57,990 nucleotides of DNA, taken from positions 1 through 57,990 of the forward strand of contig CAJBNH010000028.1 of NCBI GenBank assembly GCA_903955385.1. Reading direction: 5' to 3'. This stretch comes from an uncultured Myxococcales bacterium. GTDB lineage: Bacteria; Myxococcota_A; UBA9042. This document shows, piece by piece, positions 20,343 through 34,290 of the stretch. The position numbers were made by a program, and so were the translations under genes. Below the pieces are notes generated by a model. The model had not been told where the DNA came from. It ran no database searches and worked only from the letters and a program-made list of their open reading frames with translations. Within the stretch, counting starts at the first letter, position 1; every line of letters begins with the position of its first letter.

Positions 20343-22937
20343 TCAACCGGCGGCGTCGCCGGGCTCCAGCAGCGCGATCATGGCGTCGTAGTCAAACTTC
20401 TGGGCCAGACAGCGCAGGTGGTCGCCGGCCACGGGGTCCGACGACTCAATGCGGGTCAGCAGCTCGTCGATCGTGTCGGTGTAGCCGCTCTCGACGGCAG
20501 AGCGCAGTGCCTCGCGCACGTCGGCCGGCAGCGCACAGATCGCTTTGAGATCCTGACTGTTGGCGTAGACGTCGTTCGACGCCGCAGAGTCGCCTTCATG
20601 CACGTACTCGACCCTCGCCACCCGGGCGATCTCTGCCAGCAGGTCCGCCTCGTGCACCGGCTGCATCAGGAAGCCGCTGGCGCCTGAGGACTGCGCTCGC
20701 TCGCGTTCTTCCGGTGTGCCGGACACGCCCAGCAGGATGACGGGCGTCAGGGTCCCGCCCGGCAGACGCCGCAGCTGCACCGTGGTTTCGGCCCCGTCGA
20801 TGTCCGGCAGGCCCATGCCCGCCACCACCAGATCGGGCGGCTCTGCGGCGAATGCACGAACGGCATCCAGTCCGAAGCTGGCCTCACGCAGCTCGAAGCC
20901 AACCGCTCCCAGCAGGCGCACCAGGACGTTGCGGCTGACGTTGCCGGCCTCGACGACCAGGATGCGCCGACAGGCGGTGCCCGGTCCCAAGCCCACGACC
21001 TGACGCTCGAATTGGCCGCTGTCGCGGTCGGCCACCCGCCGCGCCACGAAATCGAAGCGGAATTGGCTGCCGACGCCGACCTCGCTGGCCACCGTCACGT
21101 CGCCGCCCATGTGCCGCGCGAACTGCCGACTCACGGCAAGTCCCAGACCGGTACCGGCTTTGCGCGTGCCTGCCTCGGTCTGGCCGAAGGCCTCGAACAC
21201 AAGGTCTGCCTCATGCGGGGCGATGCCAGGGCCTTGGTCCTCGACCTCCAGAAAGATGTGCAGTTCCTGATTCGCCGCGCTCTCAGCTGAGCCGCGAATC
21301 GTGACCGCCCCGTCCTTGCGGGTGAACTTCAGCGCATTGCCAATCAGGTTGATCAGCACCTGCCGGACCTTGCCGCCGTCGACGATGACCCTGCGCGGCA
21401 GCGACTCGTGCTTGCGCACATCGAGCCGAATGCCGTTCTCGTTCGCGCTGAGGCGGAACATGCGCTCGAGGTCGATCAACAGCTCGTGCAGGTTGACCTC
21501 GCTGTCGTTGCTGGTGAGGTGGCCAGCTTCGATGCGGGCCATGTCCAGCACCTGGTTGATCAGGCTCAGCAAGTGGTCGCCGCTGCGGTTGATGGTCTTG
21601 AGGTACTCGCGCTGCCGCTCGCTGAGACCGGATTCCCGTTGCAGCAGCTGGGCATAGCCGATCACCGCATTCATCGGCGTGCGGATCTCGTGGCTCATGC
21701 GCGCAAGGAAGTCCGACTTGGCGCGGGTCTCCGCCTCAGCCTTCAACAGCCGCTCGCGTTCCTGCTCGGCACGCTTGCGGCCGTCGATGTCCAGCCACGT
21801 GCCGGCCATCCGCACGGGCTGCCCGTGCTCGTTGCGCTCCAGAACCGTGCCGCGATCCAGCACCCAGGTCCAGCCGCCCGACTGCTGGCGCACACGCACC
21901 TCAGCCTCGTAATACCCCGTCTGACCGTTGAGATGGCGCCCGCGCTCATGTTCGCTGCGGGTCAGGTCCTCTGGGTGCAACAGGTCCTGCCAAGCCTCGA
22001 AGCGCACCGGCGCCAAGCCCTGCGCAAACAGGTCGCCTACGTCGACGCAGCCGCGCGTCAGGGTGATTTCGCCCTTGGGGATCGACCAGTCCCACAGCCC
22101 CACGCCCGACCCCAAGATGGCGAGCTCCAGGCGGGTCTCGGCCTCTCGACGTTCGGTGATGTCGCGGAAAAAGAACTGTGCGGACGTGACCTTGCCGTCG
22201 ATCAGGTTCGGCACCATGTTGCCTTCGACGAAGACCTTGCGGCCATCGCGGGCGACCAGGTTGGACTGGAAGTTGACGACGACCTGACCGCCCAAGACTC
22301 GGCGGAGCAGCTCGCGGCCGGCGGTACGAGACTCTGGCGCGAACAGGGCGGCGACACGCAGCGAGACGCGATCTTCAGCCGTGTAGCCCAGCGTCTTCTC
22401 CCAGGAAGGGCTGACGAACGCGAGCGAGCCGTCGAGGTTGACGTGCTGGATGATGTCGAACGCGTTCTCGACCATCGTCCGGTACTTCTGCTCGCTGGCT
22501 TGCAGGGCCTTGGTGCGCTCGCGGATCAAGTCCTCCAGACCCATGCGGTACCGCGCAAGCTCCAGGAACACCTTGACCTTGCCCAGCAGCACCGCCGGGT
22601 CGACCGGCTTGACGATGTAGTCGACCGCGCCCGCCTCGTAGCCTTGGTAGCGGTGCTGCTCGTCGGAGTAGGCTGCCGTGACGAAGATGATCGGAATGCG
22701 CGATGTCGCGGGGTCGCCCAGCAGCATGTCGGCCAGCTCGTAGCCGTCCATGCCGGGCATCTGCACGTCCAGAATCGCCAACGCGAAGTCGTGCTTCAGC
22801 GTCAGCGCCAGCGCCTCGTCACCGCTCAAGGCCTGCACGACCTTGGCCTTGACCTTCTTGAGGGTCTGGTCCAGCGCGAACAGGTTCTGCTTCTTGTCAT
22901 CCACGATGAGGATGACGGGGTCCGGCGTCTCAGGCAT
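20343..22937 (-). CDS. Soluble hybrid histidine kinase, REC-PAS-PAS-HK-degenerate REC
   Basis: An 864-residue cytoplasmic kinase. The N-terminal receiver (about 7-125) is intact: D13/D14, D57 in AILDVQMPGMDG and K110. A short coiled coil leads to PAS domains at about 150-262 and 270-388. HisKA follows with H416 in [11 protein letters not shown], then the ATPase boxes NLIGNALKFT, DQGPGI and GTGLGLAVSRQF. The C-terminal receiver (about 657-780) has lost its chemistry: the acidic pair is EA, the phospho-Asp is G707 (LVVAGMGLPDIDG) and the Lys is Q759. A further 80 residues follow it. The ATG at 22937 overlaps the end of cheB by eight bases. It is the last gene of a four-gene operon. Confidence 0.9.
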   Translation of the reverse strand: MPETPDPVILIVDDKKQNLFALDQTLKKVKAKVVQALSGDEALALTLKHDFALAILDVQMPGMDGYELADMLLGDPATSRIPIIFVTAAYSDEQHRYQGYEAGAVDYIVKPVDPAVLLGKVKVFLELARYRMGLEDLIRERTKALQASEQKYRTMVENAFDIIQHVNLDGSLAFVSPSWEKTLGYTAEDRVSLRVAALFAPESRTAGRELLRRVLGGQVVVNFQSNLVARDGRKVFVEGNMVPNLIDGKVTSAQFFFRDITERREAETRLELAILGSGVGLWDWSIPKGEITLTRGCVDVGDLFAQGLAPVRFEAWQDLLHPEDLTRSEHERGRHLNGQTGYYEAEVRVRQQSGGWTWVLDRGTVLERNEHGQPVRMAGTWLDIDGRKRAEQERERLLKAEAETRAKSDFLARMSHEIRTPMNAVIGYAQLLQRESGLSERQREYLKTINRSGDHLLSLINQVLDMARIEAGHLTSNDSEVNLHELLIDLERMFRLSANENGIRLDVRKHESLPRRVIVDGGKVRQVLINLIGNALKFTRKDGAVTIRGSAESAANQELHIFLEVEDQGPGIAPHEADLVFEAFGQTEAGTRKAGTGLGLAVSRQFARHMGGDVTVASEVGVGSQFRFDFVARRVADRDSGQFERQVVGLGPGTACRRILVVEAGNVSRNVLVRLLGAVGFELREASFGLDAVRAFAAEPPDLVVAGMGLPDIDGAETTVQLRRLPGGTLTPVILLGVSGTPEERERAQSSGASGFLMQPVHEADLLAEIARVARVEYVHEGDSAASNDVYANSQDLKAICALPADVREALRSAVESGYTDTIDELLTRIESSDPVAGDHLRCLAQKFDYDAMIALLEPGDAAG

Positions 22938-23538
22938 GGCCGGCTCCTACTTCGATGCGGAGCAACAAGTCCGCGAGTTCAACCGGCGAGTGCCCGCGCT
23001 GCAGCGAGGTCGCCGCAAGGGCCGCGGTCGGCATGAAGGGAAAGGCAGCGGTCGCGGGGTCTTGCACATACGCACGGCCACCGCGTCGCAACACCTGGAC
23101 AAGGCCGTCTGCACCGTCGTCGTTGGCCCCCGACAGCAGCACCGCCACCAAACCGCTGCCCCACGCCTTGGCCGCACAATCGAAGCAGACGTCGATGGAG
23201 GGTCGGCTCCAGCGCACTTCCTCGTCGACCGACAGCGCAAGCGTGCCGTGACGCTCGACCAGCAGGTGGTACCCCGCGGGGGCGACGTGCACTCGACCGC
23301 AAAGCGCCGGCATCTTGTCGGCAGCCTCGACAACGGGAATCGCGAGGATGGCGGCCAGGTTGGAGGCCATCAGGCCACCGTCCTCAGGGTGCATGTGCAG
23401 CACGACCACGATGGGCGCCGGAAACGCTGCCGACAGCCCGCGCAGGATCGTGCGGTTCACTTCGGTCGAGCCCGCCGAACCGCCGATGACGACAGCGCGG
23501 ACGGTGGGCGCGGCGGCGGTGTCCGCAAACGGCTCCAT
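22930..23538 (-). CDS. cheB: CheB-type protein-glutamate methylesterase, catalytic domain only
   Basis: A 202-residue stand-alone methylesterase domain lacking the usual N-terminal receiver. The Ser-His-Asp triad is visible: S21 in IGGSAGST, H48 in VVLHMHPEDGG and D141 in LLSGANDDGADG. It would demethylate or deamidate glutamates placed on a receptor by the adjacent CheR. ATG at 23538 overlaps the cheR stop by one base (TGATG). With no MCP, CheA or CheW in the window, the pair probably serves the hybrid kinases of the same operon rather than a flagellar pathway. Confidence 0.88.
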   Translation of the reverse strand: MEPFADTAAAPTVRAVVIGGSAGSTEVNRTILRGLSAAFPAPIVVVLHMHPEDGGLMASNLAAILAIPVVEAADKMPALCGRVHVAPAGYHLLVERHGTLALSVDEEVRWSRPSIDVCFDCAAKAWGSGLVAVLLSGANDDGADGLVQVLRRGGRAYVQDPATAAFPFMPTAALAATSLQRGHSPVELADLLLRIEVGAGHA

Positions 23539-24365
23539 CACATCACCCGCTTCTTGTAGATGCGCGCCTTCTCGTCGACGGCGACAAACGCGTGCTCGAC
23601 GGCCGAGAACGAGAGCGATTCCTTGTCGCCCAAGCACAGGAAACCGCCGTGGTCCAGACTGTCGAGGAACAGCTTGAGCACGAGGTTCTGCAGGTCCTGA
23701 TTGAAGTAAATCAACACGTTGCGGCACACCACCATCTGGACTTCGCCAAACGACTTGTCCATGGCCAGGTTGTGCCGCGCAATCGTGATCTGCTTGACCA
23801 GCGCGGCGTTCATCACCGCCACGTCGTACTTGGCGTGGTAGTGGTCCGACAGCGAGCCGGTCCCGCCCGACTTCTGGTAGTTCGCGCTGCCCTGCTTGAG
23901 GATCTCCAGCGGATAGATGCCCGCCTTGGCCGTGTCGAGCGCGGGCTGGCTGATGTCGGTGCCGTACAGCATCGCGCGATCCAGCAACCCGGCTTCCCGC
24001 AAGACAATCGCGACGGAGTAGACCTCTTCGCCCGTCGCGCAACCGGCGTGCCAGACCTTGAAGCGCGGCCACGTCCGCAGCATCGGCACGACCTTTTCGC
24101 GCAGCGCCTTGTAGAACGGCGGGTCGCGGAACAGCGACGTGACAGAGACGGAGAAGTACGGCACCAGCCTGTGGAAGAACGCCGGGTCGCGCAGCAGCTG
24201 CGAGGTGACGGTCGACAGGTCGGCGATGCCCGAGTCCTTGAGAAACTGGGACAGGCGACGCTCGATGCTGGCGCGCGCATAGTCGCGAAAGTCATAGCCA
24301 TACCGCTGGAAGATCGCCTCCAGCAGCAAGTTCACTTCGATCCGTTCGATCTCGACCGGCTCCAT
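23538..24365 (-). CDS. cheR: CheR-type protein-glutamate O-methyltransferase
   Basis: A 275-residue SAM-dependent methyltransferase. The N-terminal helical domain (SIERRLSQFLKDSGI) is followed by the SAM-binding WHAGCATGEEVYS (about 105-117), the TDISQPALDTAKAG loop and the conserved VVCRNVLIYFN (about 206-216). The length matches stand-alone CheR. It starts 30 bases after the upstream hybrid kinase stops, and it is coupled to the CheB gene. CheR/CheB next to large hybrid kinases suggests methylation-based adaptation of the sensor. Confidence 0.9.
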   Translation of the reverse strand: MEPVEIERIEVNLLLEAIFQRYGYDFRDYARASIERRLSQFLKDSGIADLSTVTSQLLRDPAFFHRLVPYFSVSVTSLFRDPPFYKALREKVVPMLRTWPRFKVWHAGCATGEEVYSVAIVLREAGLLDRAMLYGTDISQPALDTAKAGIYPLEILKQGSANYQKSGGTGSLSDHYHAKYDVAVMNAALVKQITIARHNLAMDKSFGEVQMVVCRNVLIYFNQDLQNLVLKLFLDSLDHGGFLCLGDKESLSFSAVEHAFVAVDEKARIYKKRVM

Positions 24366-24395
24366 CCTCGCTCCGTTCCAGGCTGACGCGCCCGG

Positions 24396-28097
<3,702 letters not shown>

Positions 28098-28556
28098 CTT
28101 GTCCTCGTTCAGGGTGGGGCTGTGACCTGGCCTGCACTGCAGTGGTTCATCTCGCGCCAATTGCGGGCCTCAAAGGACCGCGGGCACTGGCGCAGCGCAC
28201 TCGCAACGGTGCGGGGTCGGGGGTACGAACTGTCCCAAGATCATGTCGTGAAGATCGAAAAACCCTTACATCAGAATCGCTTGTCGGCACTTCGGCGGCA
28301 ATCGGCCCGCCGCAGTCGCGAAAGGATACTCTCTGACGACGGGCACTTCAATTCAAACTAGGCCCGTGCCCTGATCTTGATCCGGATTTTGCGAATCATT
28401 TCACCATCATGTCAGATGGTTACATCACATTGGCCGCAGTTTGCGGATACCCAAATTTCCCGACTTGCGCGCCATTCCGTCAACGAGTGCCAATTTCAGA
28501 CATTGACCAATATGACACACAGCAGGGGTCTCGTTTTGAGACGCCTGCCCTTCGGC
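28098..28556. other. Intergenic region between two minus-strand kinase genes
   Basis: These 459 bases lie between the start of the HAMP-GAF kinase operon and the end of the upstream 1479-residue kinase. They include an AT-richer stretch (about 28240-28460) likely to hold the operon promoter, and a broken palindrome ATGT-n2-GATG-n4-CATC-ACAT at 28409-28430. No gene is supported. Confidence 0.45.
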
Positions 28557-31500
28557 TCACGCAGGCAGCCCGGCGAGCACCGAACGGACCAGGGCAAGCG
28601 CCACGTCGTAGTCGTAGGTCCGCAGGGCCGCGCCGATCCGCTCGACCGCCGCTTCGTCGACGGCCCCGCCCAGCTGCAGCCAGTTGTCCTCGAACAGGGA
28701 GTTGGCCGCCGTGTCCTGATCGCTCAGCAGCGATTCCAGCGAACCCAGCAGCTGCCGGGCGCGGGCGTGGGCTTCGGACGAGACGCCCGCGACGACAGCT
28801 GCGGCATCTTCCGTCGAAGTCGAGACGAGCGTCGCAAGGCTTGCGTCAATCGTGCTCAGGGCAGCGGCCAGCGGCGACACGTGCGACCGGATCTGGTCGA
28901 CCGAGGCCGCGAGTCGCACCGACTCCACGATCGCCGCCGCGATGTCGCGCAAGTGCATGGCGCCCAAGGCTCCCGAGGCTCCCAGCAGGTTGTGGGCCAG
29001 CCGCCCGGCACCGTGGAGGTCTCCGGCGTCCAGTCGCTCGGTCAGCCGCTCTGCGTCGTGGCCGTGGTGCTCGACCAGCTGGCGCAGCAAGTCCAGGTAC
29101 AGGTTGGGGTCCTGTTGCGACGACGTCATGCCGACCGAGGTGTCCAGACCGGGGCTGTCCACCAGCGTCGCCGGCAACTCCTCATAGGTCGGGATGAAGA
29201 TGCCGGATGGCCACCGTCGCACCCCACCGGACGCCGGCCGTTTGCGGGACACCGCGGCCATCTTCGCAGTCGGGAGCCACTTCGCCAGCGCCGACCATAG
29301 CTGCTGCGGCAGGATCGGCTTGGCGATGTAGTCGTTCATGCCTGCTTGCAAGCAGCGGTCGCGGTCCCCTGTGAAGGCGTTGGCCGTCATGGCGAGGATC
29401 GGGATCGCGCCGCCGTCGGACAGTGCGCGGATCTGCCGGGTCGCCTCGAGGCCATCCATCACCGGCATCTGCACGTCCATCAGGATCAGATCGAACGCCC
29501 CGGAACGCGCCTGTTCGACGGCGACCCGCCCGTTGACGGCCACGACAGCGCTGAGGCCCACCGAGTCCAACAGCTGCGAAATGACCTCTTGGTTGACCGG
29601 GTTGTCTTCGACCACCAGGATCCGCGTGCGGTGCCAGGCCCGCATGTCCTGGGCGGTCGCGTCGACATCCGTCGGCGGTCGCGGTGCCCCTGCCTTTCGT
29701 GCCAGGTCCCTCAACCCATCCTGCAGCACAGACGGTGTCACAGGCTTGGTCAGCACCCGCGCGACCGCCATGCGCTCCGCCTCGTCGGCCGAGATCTGGT
29801 CGCCATAGCCGGCGACGATCACCACTTGCGGTCGCGGCGACAGGGGCAGCGCCTGCAGGCGCCGCGCGACCTCCAGACCGTCGATACCGGGCATCTCCAG
29901 ATCCAGAAAGACGATGCGGTACGGGTCACCGCTGCGGTCGGCAGAGGCGACCGCGGCCACGGCGGCCCCCCCGGACGGTGAGGAATCGATCTGCATGCCC
30001 AGATCTTCCAACAGCGTGGCGAGGATCTGACGGGCGGCGGGGTAGTCGTCGACCACCAACCCGCGAGCGCCCCTCAACGCGAAGGTCCACTCGGCCGTGG
30101 TCGTCAACGGGTCGGCGCGCTGGAAGGGAACCTCGAGCCAGAAGGTGCTGCCGCTGCCCAGCTCGCTTTCGACGCCGATGGTGCCGCCCATCAACTCGAC
30201 GAGGCGCTTGCAGATCGCCAGACCCAGCCCCGTGCCGCCGAAACGCCGCGACATCGTGTCGTCGGCCTGCTCGAACGCGATGAACAGACGCTGGATCTGC
30301 TCTTGCGTGATGCCGATCCCGGTGTCGCGCACCTCGATGCGCACCCGGGTCTGGTCGGGCGACTCATCGACGACGCGGGCGACCACCGCCACTTGCCCCT
30401 TCTCCGTGAACTTCACAGCGTTGCTGACCAAATTCAGCAGTACCTGACCCAGCCGCACGCCGTCGCCCTTGAGCATGACGGGCAGGTGATCCAGATCGAC
30501 GGTCATCTGCAGCCGCTTGCCAGCGACCTTGTCCGTTACGATGGCAAAGACGTGGTCGATGACGCGCGCCAGCTCAAAGTCGGCGGCCTCCAGCGTCATC
30601 TTGCTGGCTTCGATCTTCGACAAGTCCAGAATGTCGTTGATGATGTTCAGCAGGTGCTGGGTCGCTGCGGTCATCCGCTCCAGTTGCTCGTTCTGCCGCG
30701 AGGTCAGCGGGTCGCGCTTGAGCAGGTACGAGTAGCCGATGATGGCGTTCATCGGCGTGCGGATCTCGTGGCTCATCTTGGACAGGAACGCGGTCTTTGC
30801 GCGATTCGCCGCCTCAGCCGCGTCCTTTGCCTCTTCGAACTCTACGGTTCGGATGGCGACCAACTCTTCCAGATGTCCCTGATAGCGCTCGAGTTCCAGA
30901 GCATCCCGGGTGGCCTCGGTGGTGTCCTGCGACGTGCCGAGGATCGACAGCGGCGCGCCATTTGGGTCGGTCTCGAGCTCCGCCCGGACCGAGATCCAGC
31001 GTTCCCCGTCGACCGTGCGGTGCCTGAAGCTGATCTCCTTGCTGCGCAGCAGCGCCTCCGCAGCGCGGCGCACCATGGGTCGGTCGTCGGGATGGACCAC
31101 CTTGAACAACTCTTGGGCGGGGACACCGTCGAGGTCAAGGCCCCACGCGCGCCGGGTTTCCTCAGATGCGTACAGCCGGTCGGCGGCGAGGTCGACCCAC
31201 CAGTGTCCGATGCGGGCCACCTTCTGGGCGTTCTTGAGGGTTTTCTCGTTGCGTGCCAAGATCTTGGCGTTCTCTGTGCGTTCGTGGACCAGCAGTGCGA
31301 TGCCGATGCGGTCGGCCAGCTGGCAGCCAAACGTGATCTCGTCCGGCTCCCAGTGGTGAAGCCTCTCGGTGTGCTCCAGACAGACCGTCCCCATCAACCG
31401 ACCCGCCGACATGACGCTGCAGTCGAGCAGCGACCGGATGCCGTGGGGAATGACGTACCGCTCCCGATAGCCCGCCGTGCGCGGGTCGTTCAACGCGTCG

Positions 31501-32996
31501 TCGACATCGACATATCGCTGCAGCACCAGCGTGTGCGTTTCCTCGACCAGCATCTCGAACGGCATGAACTCGCCGCCTGTGTGCCGATCTTCCGCGAGCT
31601 CGTACAAGTCCTTACAGATCAGTCCGTTGCCTGCCGGAGCGTTCAGCCAGACCGAGGCGCGGCTGATGCCCAAGGCACGACCAACCGACTCTGTGACGAT
31701 GCGGGAGTAGGCGGCAACGTCCCCCTGCGCGACGGCATCGCTGCGGTCGATGGACGCCAGCACGCCGACGTGCTTGCGCAGACGCTGCACCAGAGTCTGG
31801 TCGTGCGCTGCCCGCTGGTTCTCCTCGGTGACGTCGAGCCACACCGCCGAGTTGAACGGCTGACCGCCAATGGTAACGGGCTGCAGCCGCGCACGGACGT
31901 CGCGGATCTCGCCCCGCTTGGTGCGATGCTGGACGTCGAACTCGGCCTTCCGCGGCTCCGGAGCCGCTGCGATCAAGGCTTCCGTGCGCGGCACGTTGAC
32001 GTCGAAGTCCGCGACCGTCAGCTGGGCGAACTCCTCTCGCGTGTAGCCCAGGCCCTCATGCGCCGCGGTATTGAAGTCGATCATCCGGCCAGAGCCCGAC
32101 TCGATGACGGCGACCCCGTCTCTGATCTGCGCGAACATGACATTGAGCCGTTCGTTCTGCTCGCGCAGGGTGGCTGCATCGACGCGGCGATCCACCGCTT
32201 CGGCGGCGCGGTGGACCAGCGCATCGGCCAAGACCCGCTCTTCATTCAGGAACGGTCCTTCGTCTGCGTCGGGCCGCGCCTCAGCCAACGCGATAGCCAG
32301 ACGAACCGGCGGACCGGCCTGGGTCGCGGCTTCGGCAAACAGCAGCCACGGCGTCTCGGCGAAGCCAGCCGTCTGCGCCGTCACGTCGCCCCACTGCAGT
32401 CGGGCGGAAGTGATGTCGGCATGCTGCCAGCCAGCGGGAATGCGCTCGACCATGTCCTGCAGCACGCGCTCGATCGGCTTGGTCAGGTCCTCAGAGGCCC
32501 GAAACGCCTCCAGCAGACACGTCTGCTCCTTGACGCGCTCGTGCAGGAGGGCCTGCTTGCGCTCCAACGCGAACTCGGCCTGCTTGCGCGCCGTGATGTC
32601 GTTGATGGTGGTCAGTACAGCTCGCTCGCCCTCGAAGTCGATGAGGACGCCGGAGATCTCCGCCCAGTAGGGTTGGCCAAACCAATCCAGCATCTCCAGT
32701 TCCTGCTCGCCGGTCGCCCCGTCTTTGCGCAGCAGTTCCAAGAAACGATCGCGGTCTTGCTCGTGACGGTAGAAGCGGGCCGCGCGCTGGCCAATCGCCC
32801 GGGCGGGGTCAATGCCAAAGTGGGTCTGGGTGCGACGGTTGCCAAAGCACACCACATCGTCACGGACCCGGACGACGAGGATCAGGAACGGCGCACGGTC
32901 GAGCAGGTAGCGAAAGCGCTCGTCTCCGATCCGCAAGGCGTCTTGCGCCTGGTGCGCGAGTTCCTGAATGTCGGTGAGGCCAGAGTTGGCGGGCAT
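28557..32996 (-). CDS. Soluble hybrid histidine kinase, PAS/GAF-HK-REC-REC-HPt
   Basis: A 1479-residue kinase with no membrane segment. PAS domains lie at about 22-140, 282-392 and 588-700. A GAF-like region spans about 425-572, with a second weaker GAF-like stretch near 155-270. HisKA has H743 in [11 protein letters not shown]; ATPase boxes are [19 protein letters not shown] and [14 protein letters not shown]. Two receivers follow (D1032 in [11 protein letters not shown] and D1174 in [11 protein letters not shown]), then an HPt domain with phospho-acceptor H1335 in [16 protein letters not shown]. All parts of a His-Asp-His relay are on one chain, so it could phosphorylate the neighbouring receiver-cyclases. 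ATG at 32996 lies 186 bases from the divergent cyclase gene. Confidence 0.92.
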   Translation of the reverse strand: MPANSGLTDIQELAHQAQDALRIGDERFRYLLDRAPFLILVVRVRDDVVCFGNRRTQTHFGIDPARAIGQRAARFYRHEQDRDRFLELLRKDGATGEQELEMLDWFGQPYWAEISGVLIDFEGERAVLTTINDITARKQAEFALERKQALLHERVKEQTCLLEAFRASEDLTKPIERVLQDMVERIPAGWQHADITSARLQWGDVTAQTAGFAETPWLLFAEAATQAGPPVRLAIALAEARPDADEGPFLNEERVLADALVHRAAEAVDRRVDAATLREQNERLNVMFAQIRDGVAVIESGSGRMIDFNTAAHEGLGYTREEFAQLTVADFDVNVPRTEALIAAAPEPRKAEFDVQHRTKRGEIRDVRARLQPVTIGGQPFNSAVWLDVTEENQRAAHDQTLVQRLRKHVGVLASIDRSDAVAQGDVAAYSRIVTESVGRALGISRASVWLNAPAGNGLICKDLYELAEDRHTGGEFMPFEMLVEETHTLVLQRYVDVDDALNDPRTAGYRERYVIPHGIRSLLDCSVMSAGRLMGTVCLEHTERLHHWEPDEITFGCQLADRIGIALLVHERTENAKILARNEKTLKNAQKVARIGHWWVDLAADRLYASEETRRAWGLDLDGVPAQELFKVVHPDDRPMVRRAAEALLRSKEISFRHRTVDGERWISVRAELETDPNGAPLSILGTSQDTTEATRDALELERYQGHLEELVAIRTVEFEEAKDAAEAANRAKTAFLSKMSHEIRTPMNAIIGYSYLLKRDPLTSRQNEQLERMTAATQHLLNIINDILDLSKIEASKMTLEAADFELARVIDHVFAIVTDKVAGKRLQMTVDLDHLPVMLKGDGVRLGQVLLNLVSNAVKFTEKGQVAVVARVVDESPDQTRVRIEVRDTGIGITQEQIQRLFIAFEQADDTMSRRFGGTGLGLAICKRLVELMGGTIGVESELGSGSTFWLEVPFQRADPLTTTAEWTFALRGARGLVVDDYPAARQILATLLEDLGMQIDSSPSGGAAVAAVASADRSGDPYRIVFLDLEMPGIDGLEVARRLQALPLSPRPQVVIVAGYGDQISADEAERMAVARVLTKPVTPSVLQDGLRDLARKAGAPRPPTDVDATAQDMRAWHRTRILVVEDNPVNQEVISQLLDSVGLSAVVAVNGRVAVEQARSGAFDLILMDVQMPVMDGLEATRQIRALSDGGAIPILAMTANAFTGDRDRCLQAGMNDYIAKPILPQQLWSALAKWLPTAKMAAVSRKRPASGGVRRWPSGIFIPTYEELPATLVDSPGLDTSVGMTSSQQDPNLYLDLLRQLVEHHGHDAERLTERLDAGDLHGAGRLAHNLLGASGALGAMHLRDIAAAIVESVRLAASVDQIRSHVSPLAAALSTIDASLATLVSTSTEDAAAVVAGVSSEAHARARQLLGSLESLLSDQDTAANSLFEDNWLQLGGAVDEAAVERIGAALRTYDYDVALALVRSVLAGLPA

Positions 32997-33182
32997 GGGT
33001 TGGTCCGAGGGAGGCCATGGTGTGGCTCAAGCGGTCGAGTGTCGCCATTCCGCGCAGTCACCGTCAATGCCGTCCCTGTTCGGCGGGTGTCCCCAACGCG
33101 CAAGAGCCGCATGACAACCCTTGGTCAATCGTGGAAAGATGGGCGCTCGTCGGTGCGGGTGGCCCCCCGAAGGTGATGCGTC

Positions 33183-34271
33183 ATGACCCCCCCAAACGAA
33201 CCTGTGCTGGTCAAGAACGCAACGCTGCTGGTGGTCGACGACACGCCGGAAAATCTGGAGGTGTTGTCGCGGGTACTGGCGCCAGAGTACCGCGTCAAGG
33301 CCGCGAATTCCGGCTTGCGCGCCCTGCGCATCTGCAGTCAGGACCCCCTGCCCGATCTGATCCTGCTGGACGTGATGATGCCGGACATGGACGGCAAGGA
33401 GGTCTGCCGCCAGCTCAAGGCCGACCCGCGCACCGCCGACATCCCGGTCATCTTCGTGACGGCGATGACCGACACCGAGGACGAAGCGCGTGGCTTTGAG
33501 ATCGGCGCGGTCGACTACATCACCAAGCCCATCCGCCCGCCGGTGGTGCTGCAGCGCGTTCGCCTGCAATTGGCCTTGCGTCGCGCGCAGTTGGAACTGG
33601 CAGAGCTGGGGCAGCGCTACGCCTCGTACCTGTCACCGCAGGTGTCCAGCTCGATCCGCAGTGGTGAGGTGCCGGTCGAGCTGGTGGGCACCCGCAAGCA
33701 CCTGACGATCTTCTTCTCGGACCTGGTCGGCTTCACCCGGCAGACCGAGCAGCTGGACCCGGCCGTGATGACGCGGCTGATCAACAGCTACTTTCAGGCC
33801 ATGACTGAGGTTGTCGAGCAGCACGGCGGCACGCTGGACAACTACATCGGCGACGCCATCCAGGTGTTCTTCGGCGACCCGCACACCCGAGGCCCAGAAC
33901 AGGACGCCGTCGCCGCGGTGCAGATGGCGTTGGCGATGCAGGCCAAGATCCCGCAGCTGCAGCCTTTGTGGCACGCCGCCGGGCTGGATGCGCTGCAGGT
34001 GCGCATGGGCGTGGCCAGCGGTCCGTGCTTCGTCGGCAACTTCGGCAGCGAGCAGCAGATGGCCTACACCGTACTGGGCACACCCGCCAACCTGGCCGAG
34101 CGCCTGCAGAACCGCGCCAAGCCCGGCGAGGTGCTGGTCTGCGAGACCACGCACGAACTCATCCAGCGCCACTTCAGTTGCAGTGCCATCGAGCCCTTCT
34201 CTGCCCCCGGCCTCGGCGAGGCCGTTCCCGGATTCGGCGTCGCAGCCCACGTGGCTGACGTCGTCCCCTGA
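33183..34271 (+). CDS. Response regulator-class III nucleotide cyclase (atypical purine pocket)
   Basis: A 362-residue protein. The receiver (about 13-130) is intact: D19/D20, D63 in LLDVMMPDMDG, T93 and K115 in DYITKPI. A short helical linker leads to a class III cyclase domain (about 165-345). Metal-binding aspartates are D180 in FFSDLVGFT and D224 in YIGDAIQVFFG; the transition-state Asn and Arg are N303 and R307 in TPANLAERL. The residue before YIGD, usually Lys in adenylate and Glu in guanylate cyclases, is Asn (N220, codon AAC). Substrate choice is therefore open. AAGGTG upstream of ATG 33183 serves as ribosome-binding site. A cNMP-binding protein kinase starts 19 bases downstream. Confidence 0.9.
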   Translation: MTPPNEPVLVKNATLLVVDDTPENLEVLSRVLAPEYRVKAANSGLRALRICSQDPLPDLILLDVMMPDMDGKEVCRQLKADPRTADIPVIFVTAMTDTEDEARGFEIGAVDYITKPIRPPVVLQRVRLQLALRRAQLELAELGQRYASYLSPQVSSSIRSGEVPVELVGTRKHLTIFFSDLVGFTRQTEQLDPAVMTRLINSYFQAMTEVVEQHGGTLDNYIGDAIQVFFGDPHTRGPEQDAVAAVQMALAMQAKIPQLQPLWHAAGLDALQVRMGVASGPCFVGNFGSEQQMAYTVLGTPANLAERLQNRAKPGEVLVCETTHELIQRHFSCSAIEPFSAPGLGEAVPGFGVAAHVADVVP

Positions 34272-34290
34272 CTCGCACCCAGGATCTGCC

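Noticed and set aside
22930-24365. Flagellar or pilus chemotaxis cluster
   Set aside because: Only CheR and a receiver-less CheB are present; there is no MCP, CheA, CheW or CheY-only gene in the window.
30303-33176. Plus-strand open frame of about 950 codons opposite the HPt hybrid kinase
   Set aside because: Same antisense artefact; the kinase, receiver and HPt residues all lie on the minus strand.
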